The notes beneath the pieces are model-generated. The model saw only the letters and a program-made list of their open reading frames with translations. It was not told the origin of the DNA and made no database searches. A program made the position numbers and the translations under genes. Positions 33,171 to 42,217 of a DNA stretch of 64,000 nt are shown here, one piece after another. Source of the stretch: DASZBX01 sp035943635 (GTDB lineage Bacteria; Actinomycetota; Actinomycetes; Streptomycetales; Catenulisporaceae); assembly GCA_035943635.1 (NCBI GenBank), contig DASZBX010000137.1:1-64000 (forward strand). The letters are read 5' to 3'. How positions within the stretch are numbered: the first letter of the stretch is position 1; every line of letters starts with the position of its first letter.

Positions 33171-34968
33171 TGTCGAGTTCCTCCAGCTGCAGGATGTAGA
33201 GCCGGGCCACGACCCGCGCGGTCCGCACGATCCGGGCCACGGCCGCGTCGTCGAACAGGCCCGATCGCAGGGCCAGGCGCAGGGTCGCGTAGTGGTCGTC
33301 GTCGCCGACCCCGTGGTAACTCAGGAAGCTAACCTGGTCGGCGGTCAGGCCCAGGGTCTCGCGCAGGCGCCGGGCCCAGCCGTCCGCCTTCGCCGCGCCG
33401 AGGCCCTCGATCACGAACATCGCGCCGAGCAGGTCGACCGGGTCGGGCAGGCCGGCGCGGTGGAACACGAAGGCGGACAGCGCGGCCGAGCCGATGTTCG
33501 GCGCGGTCGCGGCCATCAGCGCCGGATCGCCGCCGACGTTCGCGAAGTCGCGTTCCAGCAGCTGGTAGTCCTTGTGTTCGTCCGCGGCGTGCTGGATCGC
33601 GGCGCTGCGCAGCCAGAAGACGTCAGTGGAGAAGTTCGCCGCGGCCAGCGAGATCCAGCGGCCGCCGTCGACCACCTGCTGGCGCAGGTTCAGCAGGAGC
33701 CTGCGATAGTCGGCGAGGGTGGCCGTGCCGTCCTGGATCCGGCGCACGACGGGCACCCGGGCGAGACAGTGGTCGAACTCGTCCCAGACCGCGCCCAGCT
33801 GCTCGAAGGCGCGCACGACGCCCGGCCCGTCGCCCGGCTCGGGTCGGCCCAGCGGCGAACGGGCCGGTCCGGCCGGCTCCTGCGGGTCGGTCGACACGCA
33901 GGTGAGCTGGGCGAACGCGAGCTGGAAGCGCCCGGACTCGGGGACCACGAGCAGGACCCGCTCGCCCGGCCGGATCCGCGCGCGGGCCTGGCTGAGCGTG
34001 ACGAAGATGCTCGCGGCGCCGGTGTTGCCCGAGTTTGTCAGACTGCTGAACCAGGCCTGCTCGGACGGCGCGAATCCGGCGTCGGCCAGCCGGGCGAAGA
34101 GCGTCCGGCGGAAGTGCTCCGCGCTGTAGTGGCACAGGACGTGCTCGGTGGCCGGGTCGATCCGGCCGGAGGCGATCAGCGCGGCGTACTCGGCGACGCC
34201 GAAGTCGACCAGTGCGGGCAGCGCGGCCATGTCCTGGCGCAGCCGGGGCGCGTCCTGGAAGTCGGCGGCGCCCCGGTCCATCCAGGTTTCGCCGGGTGTC
34301 GCAGTATGCGATGATCCCATGCCTGAGCTCATGCAGACCGGGTGCTCGTGGGCGCGGGAGGTCAGGTGCACCCAGTCCACGCGCAGGCTCAGGCCGTCCG
34401 ACCGCGGCGCGGACTCGACGATCACCGCGCCCGCGCCGTCCGAGAGCGTCCAGCGCAGGAACTGGGTGTCCGCGGTGCCCGCCGGGCCGTTGAGCAGCGA
34501 GCGGCTGACCAGTTCGGAGCCGACGACCGCGGCGGCCTCGTGCTCCCCGGCCCGCACCGCGCGCACCGCCGCACCGAGCGCCGCCATGCCCGAGCCGCAC
34601 ACTCCCGAGGCCGACAACAGCTCCATCGGCCCACCGCCCAGGCGCCCGTGCACCATCGACGCGAAACCGGGCACGAGCAGGTCGCCCTGGGTCGTGCCGG
34701 TCGCGAGCATCCCCAGCGCCTCGGCCGGCAGGCCGCGGTCGCCGAGCGCGGCCCGGACCGCGCGCTCGGCCAGTTCCTCGTTGAGCATCAGGGTATTGCC
34801 CTTGACGTCGACGGCATAGTGCCGCTGCCGGATGCCGTTCGCCGCCAGGACGCGCCCGCGCAGCGCATCCCGGCGCCGGTCGCCGCCGTAGCGCGCCGCC
34901 AGTTCCTCGTTGTCGATCGGATCGCCGGGCAGGTACGCGCCGACTCCGGTGATGTATGCGTTTGCCAT
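33163..34968 (-). CDS. Ketoacyl synthase III fused to heme-oxygenase-like diiron oxidase domain
   Basis: This 601-residue protein has two parts. Residues 1-355 are a KAS III-type thiolase fold with a full triad: C124 in SASGVCGSGMAA, H280 in VLCHYSAEH and N315 in NSGNTGAAS. Residues 385-600 form a TenA/heme-oxygenase-like bundle with E464, H465, E521 (FVIEGLGA), H552 and D556-H559 (YHGVGDDDH), which resemble a diiron site. FabH is normally about 330 residues, so the tail is a true fusion. Likely reaction: condensation of an acyl thioester followed by oxidative tailoring of a lipid-like product. Confidence 0.78.
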   Translation of the reverse strand: MANAYITGVGAYLPGDPIDNEELAARYGGDRRRDALRGRVLAANGIRQRHYAVDVKGNTLMLNEELAERAVRAALGDRGLPAEALGMLATGTTQGDLLVPGFASMVHGRLGGGPMELLSASGVCGSGMAALGAAVRAVRAGEHEAAAVVGSELVSRSLLNGPAGTADTQFLRWTLSDGAGAVIVESAPRSDGLSLRVDWVHLTSRAHEHPVCMSSGMGSSHTATPGETWMDRGAADFQDAPRLRQDMAALPALVDFGVAEYAALIASGRIDPATEHVLCHYSAEHFRRTLFARLADAGFAPSEQAWFSSLTNSGNTGAASIFVTLSQARARIRPGERVLLVVPESGRFQLAFAQLTCVSTDPQEPAGPARSPLGRPEPGDGPGVVRAFEQLGAVWDEFDHCLARVPVVRRIQDGTATLADYRRLLLNLRQQVVDGGRWISLAAANFSTDVFWLRSAAIQHAADEHKDYQLLERDFANVGGDPALMAATAPNIGSAALSAFVFHRAGLPDPVDLLGAMFVIEGLGAAKADGWARRLRETLGLTADQVSFLSYHGVGDDDHYATLRLALRSGLFDDAAVARIVRTARVVARLYILQLEELDNV

Positions 34969-35305
34969 GGGTCACATTCAGCCAGTCCGGCGGCCGGGCG
35001 ACATCCGGGCGGGTACTCGATCCGGCGGGGGAGGGGTACGTGAGTACGGCTACTCAGCCGGGGCGATCGGGGGGAGGCGGGCCGGGCCGGTCGTCCCCGA
35101 TCGGAGGGTATCGCAGAGCCTTGCGCCCAGGTGGAGTGCTTGTTAGCATGACTTGCATCATACAAGTTGGCGTGGCGCAAACATCTCAGGCTTCGATTGT
35201 TCAGCAGGGAGTGCTTCATGACCGGACGCGAAGAACCTCTCACCGGCGGGCATGGTGGGCGGGGCGGGTATGTCGAGGGCCGGCGTGACGGCGAGGTGGG
35301 ATAGC
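34969..35305. other. Divergent promoter region between ketosynthase fusion and VOC gene
   Basis: These 337 bp hold no convincing gene. They contain the candidate operator at 35151-35167 and the VOC ribosome site GAGGTGGG near 35294. The A/T-rich part at 35140-35220 is the likely promoter zone. Confidence 0.4.
35151..35167. promoter_or_regulatory. Operator ACTTG-N7-CAAGT, shared with second VOC gene
   Basis: ACTTGCATCATACAAGT is an inverted repeat 139 bp before the VOC start at 35306. A near-identical site occurs upstream of the paralogous VOC gene (45630-45644), so one regulator probably controls both. Confidence 0.55.
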
Positions 35306-35665
35306 GTGCAGCACGTGAGTGGGGCGCGGCTGGGTAGCCTCGTGCTGGGCAGCGCGGATCCGGGGCGGTTGGCCGCCTGGTATCAGTCCGCGTTCGCGCC
35401 GGGAGAGCAGATCGTGGACTCCGTGCTGCGGCTGAACCGTGGCGCGCTGGTGTTCGAGCAGGGCGACGGTATCCGGCCGCACGCCGTCGAGCCGGGCCGG
35501 TTCGTGCTCAACATCCAGGTCGACCAGCTGTCCGTGGTCGAAGAGCATCTGCGGAGCCTGGCGCTGCGGTGGGTGCGGCCGGCCGAGCAGGTTCCCGCAG
35601 GGGCGATCGCCATGCTGCGCGACCTGGACGGGAACCTGGTGAACGTGATCGAGTTGCGCGGCTGA
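35306..35665 (+). CDS. VOC-family (glyoxalase/bleomycin-resistance fold) protein
   Basis: This 119-residue single VOC unit opens with VSGARLGSLVLGSADPGRLAAWYQSAF, continues with ALVFEQGDGI and ends with AMLRDLDGNLVNVIEL, where the Glu would be a metal ligand. GTG 35306 has GAGGTGGG upstream and aligns exactly with the start of its paralogue at 45517; both are 119 residues. Substrate unknown: isomerase, dioxygenase and antibiotic-binding roles all occur in this fold. Confidence 0.82.
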   Translation: MQHVSGARLGSLVLGSADPGRLAAWYQSAFAPGEQIVDSVLRLNRGALVFEQGDGIRPHAVEPGRFVLNIQVDQLSVVEEHLRSLALRWVRPAEQVPAGAIAMLRDLDGNLVNVIELRG

Positions 35666-35718
35666 GGTATCGGCCGATTCATTCCTTGTGCGTGGATAAC
35701 TACCCACCATGGCCGAAT

Positions 35719-35761
35719 GGCCCGGGCCCGATGCGCGCGAACGCAGCATCGGTCCCGGGCC
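35719..35761. terminator. Hairpin between VOC and SDR genes
   Basis: Arms 35719-35734 and 35746-35761 pair over 16 bp with one mismatch and an 11-nt loop, placed between convergent stops. Confidence 0.65.
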
Positions 35762-35768
35762 ACCGCTG

Positions 35769-36515
35769 TCAGGGCAGCTTCTGCAGTCCGGCGCCGGTGA
35801 GCACGTAGGCGGGGGCCACGGTGGCGGCGTCCGCGCGGACCAGGTCCACCAGGGCGGCTCCGGCCGCCTCCGGGGTGAGCAGCGGGCCCATCTGCTTGAG
35901 GTACTCCTCCTCGGTCACCCCGCCGCGGGCCGCGTAGGCCTGGGCCGCGGACCGGCCCAGCTCGGTCAGCGGGGTGATCCGGGGCATGATCGCGGTGAAG
36001 GTCAGGTCCAGGCCGGAGCGCTTGGCCTCGTCCTGGGCGTAGGCGGTGAGGAAACGCTGGGTGGCCTTCGCGCCGGCGTACCCGCCGCTGAGCGGGGATC
36101 CGGCCAGGGCGGCGCCGCTGCTGATCACCAGCACCCGGCTGCCGGGGCGCAGCGGCTTGAGCAGGATCTCGCGCAGCCAGTGGAACGCGATCCGCACGTC
36201 GGTCTCCCAGTTGGCCGAGAACGTCTCCCAGGTGTGCTCCGGCAACGGCCGCATCAGCGGGCTCGCGCCGGCCACCAGGACGACGACCTCGGGGTCGTGC
36301 CGGCCGAGCAGGGCGGCCGGGGCCGAGGCGTCGGCGGCGTCGGCCACCTCGGCCTGGATCTGCCCGGGGCCGCCGGCCAGTTCGGCCAGCGCGCTCTCGG
36401 TGCGGGCCACCGCGACCACCGGGGCGCCGGCCTCGGCGAAGGCGGTCGCGATCCCTCGGCCCAGGCCGCGGCTCGCGCCGACGACGATCGTGGTCTTGCC
36501 GGACAGGTCGCTCAT
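35769..36515 (-). CDS. Short-chain dehydrogenase/reductase
   Basis: This 248-residue classical SDR has the nucleotide-binding TxxxGxG variant VVGASRGLGRGIATA (about 11-25), followed by LVAGASP in place of the usual NAG, an ISSGAAL strand and the catalytic YAGAK. NADPH preference is suggested by the Arg after the Gly motif. Substrate unknown. It is the most distal of a run of minus-strand genes and has its own leader of 107 bp before the DUF899 gene end. Confidence 0.87.
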   Translation of the reverse strand: MSDLSGKTTIVVGASRGLGRGIATAFAEAGAPVVAVARTESALAELAGGPGQIQAEVADAADASAPAALLGRHDPEVVVLVAGASPLMRPLPEHTWETFSANWETDVRIAFHWLREILLKPLRPGSRVLVISSGAALAGSPLSGGYAGAKATQRFLTAYAQDEAKRSGLDLTFTAIMPRITPLTELGRSAAQAYAARGGVTEEEYLKQMGPLLTPEAAGAALVDLVRADAATVAPAYVLTGAGLQKLP

Positions 36516-36622
36516 GGTCTCCTCCAGGTGTGACGGGGGTGTCGGTGGTTCTCGGAACCGGGACCGCGCCCGGTGCCGCGGCCCGGGTCAGGGCCCTGAT
36601 CGAGCCCTGACGGACCGGCCGG

Positions 36623-37321
36623 CTACGACTTGAACCGGGTGCCGTTCCACCAGTTGTCGCCGGCGATGGCCGCGTCCGCGTCGCCGTAGCGGTCCTTGTG
36701 CCGCCACCAGTCCCACGGGTGCTCGAGGTCGTCCTCCTGGCGCCCGAGGTGGGTGATGTCCAGGTAGTTGTAGAAGTTCTTGAAGATGTCCCCGCCGCGG
36801 TCGAAGATCGAGTAGGTGTGGAAGACGTCCTCGCCCTCCCGGTAGAAGGCGCTGACCCCGGGGGACTCGCCCTGCTCGGTGGTGACTTCGTAGTCGTAGT
36901 TGAAGTCGCTGCCGAACGAGGAGTACCACGGCATCTTCCAGCCCATCCGGGCCCGGAACGGCTCCAGCTTGGCCAGCGGCGCGCGGGAGACCAGCACGAA
37001 GGTGGTGTCCCGGGCCCACAGGTGGGCCAGCTCGCCGACGCTGTCGGTCTGCATCGAGCAGCCGATGCAGCCCTCGTCGCCGTCCGGGGCGAACATGAAG
37101 TGGCGCACGACCAGCTGGCGGCGGCCCTCGAACAGGTCGAGCAGGGTCGCGGTGCCGTCCGGGCCCTCGAACAGGTACTCCTTCTCGGCCTTGACCATCG
37201 GCAGGTCGCGGCGCTCCTGCGCGATCAGGTCGCGGGCCTTGGTGACCTCCTTCTCCTTCTCCAGCAGCTCCATCCGGGCTTTGAGCCACTCTTCTCTGGA
37301 CACGACCTTCGGAGCGTTCAT
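36623..37321 (-). CDS. DUF899-family thioredoxin-like protein
   Basis: This 232-residue protein is of DUF899: VVSREEWLKARMELLEKEKE, a thioredoxin-like strand RQLVVRHFMFAPDGDEGCIGCSM with a CxxC (CIGC), and the signature end FNYLD/GRQEDD-like segment with DWWRHKDRYG. Members are thought to be peroxiredoxin-fold redox proteins, often annotated as dithiol-disulfide isomerases. GAGGAG precedes ATG 37321. It lies downstream of the hydroxycinnamate genes with a 207-bp gap and probably has its own promoter. Confidence 0.85.
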   Translation of the reverse strand: MNAPKVVSREEWLKARMELLEKEKEVTKARDLIAQERRDLPMVKAEKEYLFEGPDGTATLLDLFEGRRQLVVRHFMFAPDGDEGCIGCSMQTDSVGELAHLWARDTTFVLVSRAPLAKLEPFRARMGWKMPWYSSFGSDFNYDYEVTTEQGESPGVSAFYREGEDVFHTYSIFDRGGDIFKNFYNYLDITHLGRQEDDLEHPWDWWRHKDRYGDADAAIAGDNWWNGTRFKS

Positions 37322-37528
37322 CAGTGCGGTTCTCCTCAGAACTGTCGGCGCAGCGGCTGCGCCGAGGTCTGCTGTGGGGGGATGGCGGCGGCGTTGCGGC
37401 CGGATCTCGGCCGGTCGCCGCCTGCTGCAGATCACACTGCCAGGAAGACATCTGATTTTCTTCTCCCGCATTGCCGTCCTGGCGCAGGCGCGCCGAGGAC
37501 GACGGCAGCATTCTGATCCGGTGGTGCG

Positions 37529-39064
37529 TCACCGGTCCTGCAGGGTGCGGCGCTGCACCTTGCCGACCGGCGTGCGGGGGATCTGGTCGATGAACTCGAT
37601 CCGCCGGATCTTCTTGTAGGGCGCGACCCGTTCGGCCACGAAGGCCATGATCTCCTCGGCCGTGGCCGGCCGGCGCAGCACCACGAAGCCCTTCGGCAGC
37701 TCGCCGGCGTCCTCGTCCCTGACCCCGACCACGGCGGCGTCCGCGATCTTCGGGTTCGACATCAGGACCGCCTCGAGCTCGACCGGGGACACCTGCTGGC
37801 CCTTGTACTTGATCAGCTCCTTGATGCGGTCGACGATGAACAGCTCGCCCGCGGCGTCGACCCGGCCGAGGTCGCCGGTGTGCAGGAACCCGTCCGGTTC
37901 GAGCACCTTGCGGGTGGCCTCCTCGTCGTTGAGGTAGCCCTTCATCACGTGCGGGCCCCGGACCAGGATCTCACCGTCCTGATCCACCCCGAGCTCCGCG
38001 CCGGTGGCCACGTCGACGATCTTGCACTCGATGTTGGGGGAGTTGTGCCCGACCGAGCCCGGGTCCCCGGGCTGCTCGGCCTGCATGAACGAGACCAGCG
38101 CCTCGGTCAGGCCGTAGCCCTGGCCGATCCGGCAGCCCAGCCGCTCCCGGACCAGCCGGGCCGTCTCCGGGTCGAGCGCGGCGCCGCCGGAGACGATCGA
38201 GCGGACCGACGAGAGGTCGTACTGGTCCACCAGCGGGCTTTTCGCGAGCAGGACGGCGATCGTCGGCACGACGTACAGCCGGGTGATCCGGTGCTCCTGG
38301 ATCGCCCGCAGGTAGGCCTCGGGGTCGAACCGCGGCATCGTCACAAGCGTCGCGCCCTGCAACAGGCTGGCGTTCATCACCATGATCAGGCCGAACGCGT
38401 GGTGGAAGGGCGGGACGGCGAGCACCCTCTCGTCCTCGCCGAGCGGGGCGACCACGCTGGTCTGGAGCACGTTGGCGATCATGTTGCGGTGGGTGAGCAG
38501 CACCCCTTTGGGGTAGCCGGTGCTGCCGCTGGAGTGCAGGATCGTCACCACGTCCTGCGCCGGGTCGACGGGCGGCTCGGCGACCGGGTCCGCGGCGAGC
38601 AGGTCGGCGAACGCGGTCGCGCCGTCCGCCTCGCCGAGCACGAAGATCGTCTCCACCTTCGTCCGGTCGGCCAGGGCCAGGACCTTGTCCACCTCGTCCG
38701 GCATGGTCACGATCAGCCGCGCGCCGGCCTCGGCCAGGTGGGCCACCAGGTCGTCGGCCAGGTCGAGCGGGTTGAGCATGAGCGCCGTGCCGCCGGCCAG
38801 GGCCGCGGCGTGGTAGGCGATCGGGTTCTCGGGCACGTTCGGCGTGAGCAGGGCCAGCACGTCGCCCTTGCGGAAGCCGTGGGCCTGGAGCCCGCCGGCC
38901 ACCCGGCGCACCGCCGACTCGAACTGCGCGTACGTGTACTGACTCTCACCCGCCACGTCGACCGCGGCCACCTTGGCGGCGTACTGCTGCGCCCGTTGCA
39001 GCACGTAGGCGGTGAACGTGGTCTCCGGGACGGGAACGCGCGGGCGCGGACCGGTGAAGATCAT
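37529..39064 (-). CDS. fcs: Feruloyl/4-coumaroyl-CoA synthetase-like AMP-binding ligase
   Basis: This 511-residue adenylate-forming enzyme has the P-loop HSSGSTGYPKG, YGLTEALVSF, HTGDLGRVD and the C-terminal catalytic Lys in TPVGKVQRR. It belongs to the 4-coumarate:CoA ligase branch. The start overlaps the stop of the adjacent hydratase/lyase as ATGA, so the two form one unit. With the neighbour, it would activate ferulate, p-coumarate or caffeate for non-beta-oxidative side-chain shortening. The substrate is inferred from the partner gene. Confidence 0.8.
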   Translation of the reverse strand: MIFTGPRPRVPVPETTFTAYVLQRAQQYAAKVAAVDVAGESQYTYAQFESAVRRVAGGLQAHGFRKGDVLALLTPNVPENPIAYHAAALAGGTALMLNPLDLADDLVAHLAEAGARLIVTMPDEVDKVLALADRTKVETIFVLGEADGATAFADLLAADPVAEPPVDPAQDVVTILHSSGSTGYPKGVLLTHRNMIANVLQTSVVAPLGEDERVLAVPPFHHAFGLIMVMNASLLQGATLVTMPRFDPEAYLRAIQEHRITRLYVVPTIAVLLAKSPLVDQYDLSSVRSIVSGGAALDPETARLVRERLGCRIGQGYGLTEALVSFMQAEQPGDPGSVGHNSPNIECKIVDVATGAELGVDQDGEILVRGPHVMKGYLNDEEATRKVLEPDGFLHTGDLGRVDAAGELFIVDRIKELIKYKGQQVSPVELEAVLMSNPKIADAAVVGVRDEDAGELPKGFVVLRRPATAEEIMAFVAERVAPYKKIRRIEFIDQIPRTPVGKVQRRTLQDR

Positions 39065-39885
39065 GAGGCCGCTTCCGCCCGCTGGTACGTGCTCAGGCCC
39101 GGCTGGTAGGCGCGCTTCTCGAACTGCTTGAGCGCCACATCGATCCACTCGTTGCCGCTGAGCCGGGACAGCTCCCACAGCTTGGCCTGGTCGTAGTCGA
39201 TCGCGGTGGGCAGGTCCATGGTCGTGGTGCGCTCGTAGACCTGCTTGGCCAGTTCCAGGGTGATCGGGTTCTTGTTGACCAGTTTGCCCACGATCCGGTC
39301 GGTCTCGGCGTCGAGCTGGTCGGCCGGCACGGCCTTGTTCACCAGGCCGAACTCGGCCGCCTGGGTTCCGGTGAAGGTGTCGCCGGTGAGGATGTAGTAC
39401 AGCGCCTGCTTGCGCGGCAGGTTGTGCGTGATCGCCCAGGTCGCGCCGCCGGCCGGGAAGATGCCGAAGTTGATCTCGGACAGGCCGAACTTCACGTTCT
39501 CGGCCGCGACCGCCAGGTCGCAGATCCCGGCCACCAGCACCCCGCCGCCGAAGGCGTAGCCGTTGACCTTGGCCACGGTCACCGCCGGGAAGGCCTTGAG
39601 CCGCTTGAACCAGGTGAGGGCGACCAGGTTGGTACGGTGGAACAGCTGCGGGTCCTCGAACGGCTGCAGGAAGCACTCTTCCAGGTCCATCCCGGCGCTG
39701 AAGCTGTCGCCGATCCCGGTCACCACGACCACCTTGACCGTCCCGGCCGCCTCGATCGCGTCCAGGGCCGCGTTCATGTCCCGGTGCAGTTGCGGGTTCA
39801 TCGCGTTCTTCTTCTCCGGGCGGTTGAACTCGACCGTAGCCGTCATCCCGTCGATCTTCACGTTCACAGTGTCGAGCGTGATCAT
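39061..39885 (-). CDS. ech: Hydroxycinnamoyl-CoA hydratase-lyase (enoyl-CoA hydratase family)
   Basis: This 274-residue crotonase is closest to HCHL (feruloyl-CoA hydratase/aldolase): FNRPEKKNAMNP, SAGMDLEE (oxyanion strand), NGYAFGGG, the catalytic E137 in FGLSEINFGI, LYYILTGDTFTG, and Y231 in the DYDQAKLW segment that in HCHL binds the substrate 4-hydroxyl. The reaction would turn feruloyl-CoA into vanillin and acetyl-CoA. GAAGG and AGGAG precede the ATG. No vanillin dehydrogenase is visible here, so downstream steps must be encoded elsewhere. Confidence 0.82.
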   Translation of the reverse strand: MITLDTVNVKIDGMTATVEFNRPEKKNAMNPQLHRDMNAALDAIEAAGTVKVVVVTGIGDSFSAGMDLEECFLQPFEDPQLFHRTNLVALTWFKRLKAFPAVTVAKVNGYAFGGGVLVAGICDLAVAAENVKFGLSEINFGIFPAGGATWAITHNLPRKQALYYILTGDTFTGTQAAEFGLVNKAVPADQLDAETDRIVGKLVNKNPITLELAKQVYERTTTMDLPTAIDYDQAKLWELSRLSGNEWIDVALKQFEKRAYQPGLSTYQRAEAAS

Positions 39886-40181
39886 GTGCTGGCCTTCTCT
39901 CCTCTGGACGAAACACTTGCGCGCACAGCGATGTCGACCGCGCGACCGAGGAGTGCCGGGCCCGGTGCGGGCGGGTGTTCTGCGGTGCGGCGACCTGTGG
40001 ACTGAGCATCACAGCGCTGCGACCGGTTGGCTTCTCGGAGTTTGCCCTGCTCGCCGGAGCAGCCCCGCATGGTCATCCGGGTCCTTATATCGGGGCGGGG
40101 AGGGCAACGTCGGACAAGCGCCGGGCCCGGCCGGGCGGGACGATGCGCGCGGGCGGTCCGAACGATCCGACGGAGAATCCC
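39886..40181. other. Divergent promoter region between ech and maleylpyruvate isomerase genes
   Basis: No gene is supported in these 296 bp. The region presumably carries the hydroxycinnamate operon promoter; I see no regulator gene of MarR or GntR type next to it. Confidence 0.35.
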
Positions 40182-41057
40182 ATGCCGAGCACCCGAAAAG
40201 CCCGCAGCACCGACACCGGCGTCGCCGCCGACTTCGCGGCCGGCCGCCGGGCGATCCCGATCGTGGCCGCGCAGGCCGCGGCCCTTATCGCGGGGATCCG
40301 GGACCCCGAGGCGAAGTCGGCGCTCGTGCCGTGGACGGTCGGCGAGGTCGCGGTGCACCTGGCGAACGTGTGCCTGGCCTACGCGGAGTCGGCGGCCGAC
40401 GCGTTCGGCGACTGGATGGACTCCATGCCCGCCCGGCCCGAACTCAGGGACCGGCTGGGCGAACTGAACACCCTGATGCTGGACCTGATCCCGCGCGAGG
40501 AGCGCGCCCGGATCCCGGATCTGCTGGGCGAACGGGGCCGGGCACTGGTCGAGGCGACCGCAGGCCGGGACCCGCACGAGCGGTGCCGCAGCCCCTGGTT
40601 CGGCGAGGGCGACACGGTGCCGCTGAGCGCGGTGGTCGGCCTGTTCCTCAGCGAGAGCCTGCTGCACAGCGTGGACCTCGCCCGCGCCTCGGGCCAGCGG
40701 TTCCGGATCGATCCGGAGCATGCGCGGCTGGTGCTCAGCCTGGTCTTCCCGCCGATGATGCCGAAGACGGTCAACACCGGGCTGGCACAGGAACTCACCG
40801 CGGACCTGCGGTTCCACGTGCGCGGCGGCGTCACGATCGGCGCCGCGGTGCGGGACGGGAACGTCACCGTCACCCGCAACCCGGCGGCCGGCTCGGGCCG
40901 GGCGGACTGCCACATCCTGCTCGATCCGGTCGCGTTCCTGCTCGTCGCCAGCGGCCGGACCGGCCGGGGCGGCCAGATCGCCCGGGGCCGGATGCTGCCG
41001 TACGGGCGCAAGCCGTGGCTGGGCCCGGCGGCGCTGCGGCTGTTCTGGTTCCCGTGA
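40182..41057 (+). CDS. Maleylpyruvate isomerase-family (DinB-like) protein
   Basis: This 291-residue protein has the N-terminal DinB/MDMPI helical bundle: WTVGEVAVHLANVCLAYAE near residue 50, then LSESLLHSVDLARASG with a metal-type His near 170, and an SCP2-like C-terminal part (about 200-291). Such proteins use mycothiol or bind metal with unknown substrates. GGAGAA lies 7 bp before ATG 40182. It diverges from the hydroxycinnamate operon, so a role in aromatic ring-cleavage metabolism is possible but not shown. Confidence 0.75.
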   Translation: MPSTRKARSTDTGVAADFAAGRRAIPIVAAQAAALIAGIRDPEAKSALVPWTVGEVAVHLANVCLAYAESAADAFGDWMDSMPARPELRDRLGELNTLMLDLIPREERARIPDLLGERGRALVEATAGRDPHERCRSPWFGEGDTVPLSAVVGLFLSESLLHSVDLARASGQRFRIDPEHARLVLSLVFPPMMPKTVNTGLAQELTADLRFHVRGGVTIGAAVRDGNVTVTRNPAAGSGRADCHILLDPVAFLLVASGRTGRGGQIARGRMLPYGRKPWLGPAALRLFWFP

Positions 41058-41143
41058 GCCCGGCCGGGCGGGCGGCGGTGTCTCGGCTGCCGGGACGTCG
41101 TGGACACGGCCGGGCCGGCTGCGACATGATCCGTCCGAGGAGA

Positions 41144-41163
41144 GATATGATTCGTCTCATATC
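41144..41163. promoter_or_regulatory. Inverted repeat GATATGA-N6-TCATATC upstream of flavoprotein
   Basis: A perfect 7-bp inverted repeat with 6-bp spacer lies 61 bp before the flavoprotein start. It is a strong candidate operator for a dimeric repressor. Confidence 0.5.
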
Positions 41164-41223
41164 CTGGATGATGGATATCAGGCGCCTCTTCGTCGCGGCC
41201 GAGTCTCAGGGGTTGGTGTCTGG

Positions 41224-42147
41224 ATGGAAACTGCTCGATCCGACGTGGTCGTGGTCGGCGGGAGCTTCGCCGGGATGCAGGCGGCGCTCACGCTCGGCCG
41301 GGCCTGCCGCAGCGTCCTCGTGATGGACGGCGGCACGCCGCGCAACGCCCCGGCGGCCCACGTGCACAACTTCTACGGGCAGGACGCCCCGACACCGCCG
41401 CAGCTGCGCGCCGCCGCCCAGGCAGCCCTGCGCGAGTACGCGGTCGACTGGAAACAGGACACAATCGTCGCGGCCGAACCGGCGCCGGAAGGGACCGGCT
41501 GGCTCGTGACCGGCGCGCTCGGCGAGAGCTGGGCCGCGCGGGCCGTGGTGCTGGCGACGGGCCTGCGCGACGAACTGCCCGACGTGCCGGGCGTGGCCGA
41601 CCTGTGGGGGCGCGACGTGGTGGCCTGCCCGCACTGCCACGGCTGGGAGGTGCGCGGGCAGCCGCTCGCCCAGCTCGGCATCCGGGGAATGGCCGCCAAG
41701 GGTGTGGAACGTGCGGCCCTGTTGAGCCGGTGGAGTGACGACGTCCTGCTCTTCACCGACGGGGACGAGCTGACCGGCGATCAGGCCGCCCGGATGGACG
41801 CGGCCGGCGTCACGGTGCTGAGCACCCCGGTGCGCACGCTGGTCCACCGAGGCGGACGCCTCGAAGGACTCGAACTCCAGGACGGTTCCACCCACGCCCG
41901 GCGCGCCGTGTTCGTCGTCACCCGCCAGCACCCGCAGACCGACGTGGCCGGCCGCTTCGGCTGCAAACCCGCCGACGACGGGATCGCCGTCGCGACAGAC
42001 CCGGCCGGCCGCACGAGCGTGCCCGGAGTCTGGGCCGCCGGGACGGCCGCGTCACCGAGCCTGCTCGCGATCGGCGCGGCCGGACACGGCGCCACGGTCG
42101 CGACCTTGCTGCACAACGACCTGCTCGAACAGGATCTCGCCGGATAG
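41224..42147 (+). CDS. Thioredoxin reductase-like FAD oxidoreductase
   Basis: This 307-residue flavoprotein has an FAD-binding VVVVGGSFAGMQAALTLGRA (about 8-27), the redox-type CxxC in ACPHCHGWEV, and the C-terminal FAD motif VPGVWAAGTA. It is shorter than classical TrxB and lacks a clear GxGxxA NADPH motif, like the TrxB-like oxidases that form disulfides in natural products. The ATG has no strong ribosome site. It is convergent with the efflux gene. Partner thioredoxin is not in the window. Confidence 0.82.
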   Translation: METARSDVVVVGGSFAGMQAALTLGRACRSVLVMDGGTPRNAPAAHVHNFYGQDAPTPPQLRAAAQAALREYAVDWKQDTIVAAEPAPEGTGWLVTGALGESWAARAVVLATGLRDELPDVPGVADLWGRDVVACPHCHGWEVRGQPLAQLGIRGMAAKGVERAALLSRWSDDVLLFTDGDELTGDQAARMDAAGVTVLSTPVRTLVHRGGRLEGLELQDGSTHARRAVFVVTRQHPQTDVAGRFGCKPADDGIAVATDPAGRTSVPGVWAAGTAASPSLLAIGAAGHGATVATLLHNDLLEQDLAG

Positions 42148-42217
42148 GATGCACTGCCACCGGTCCTGCCCCCGCCGCGCACGCCGCAGGCAGAACCGCG
42201 ATCCGACTGTCTGATCA

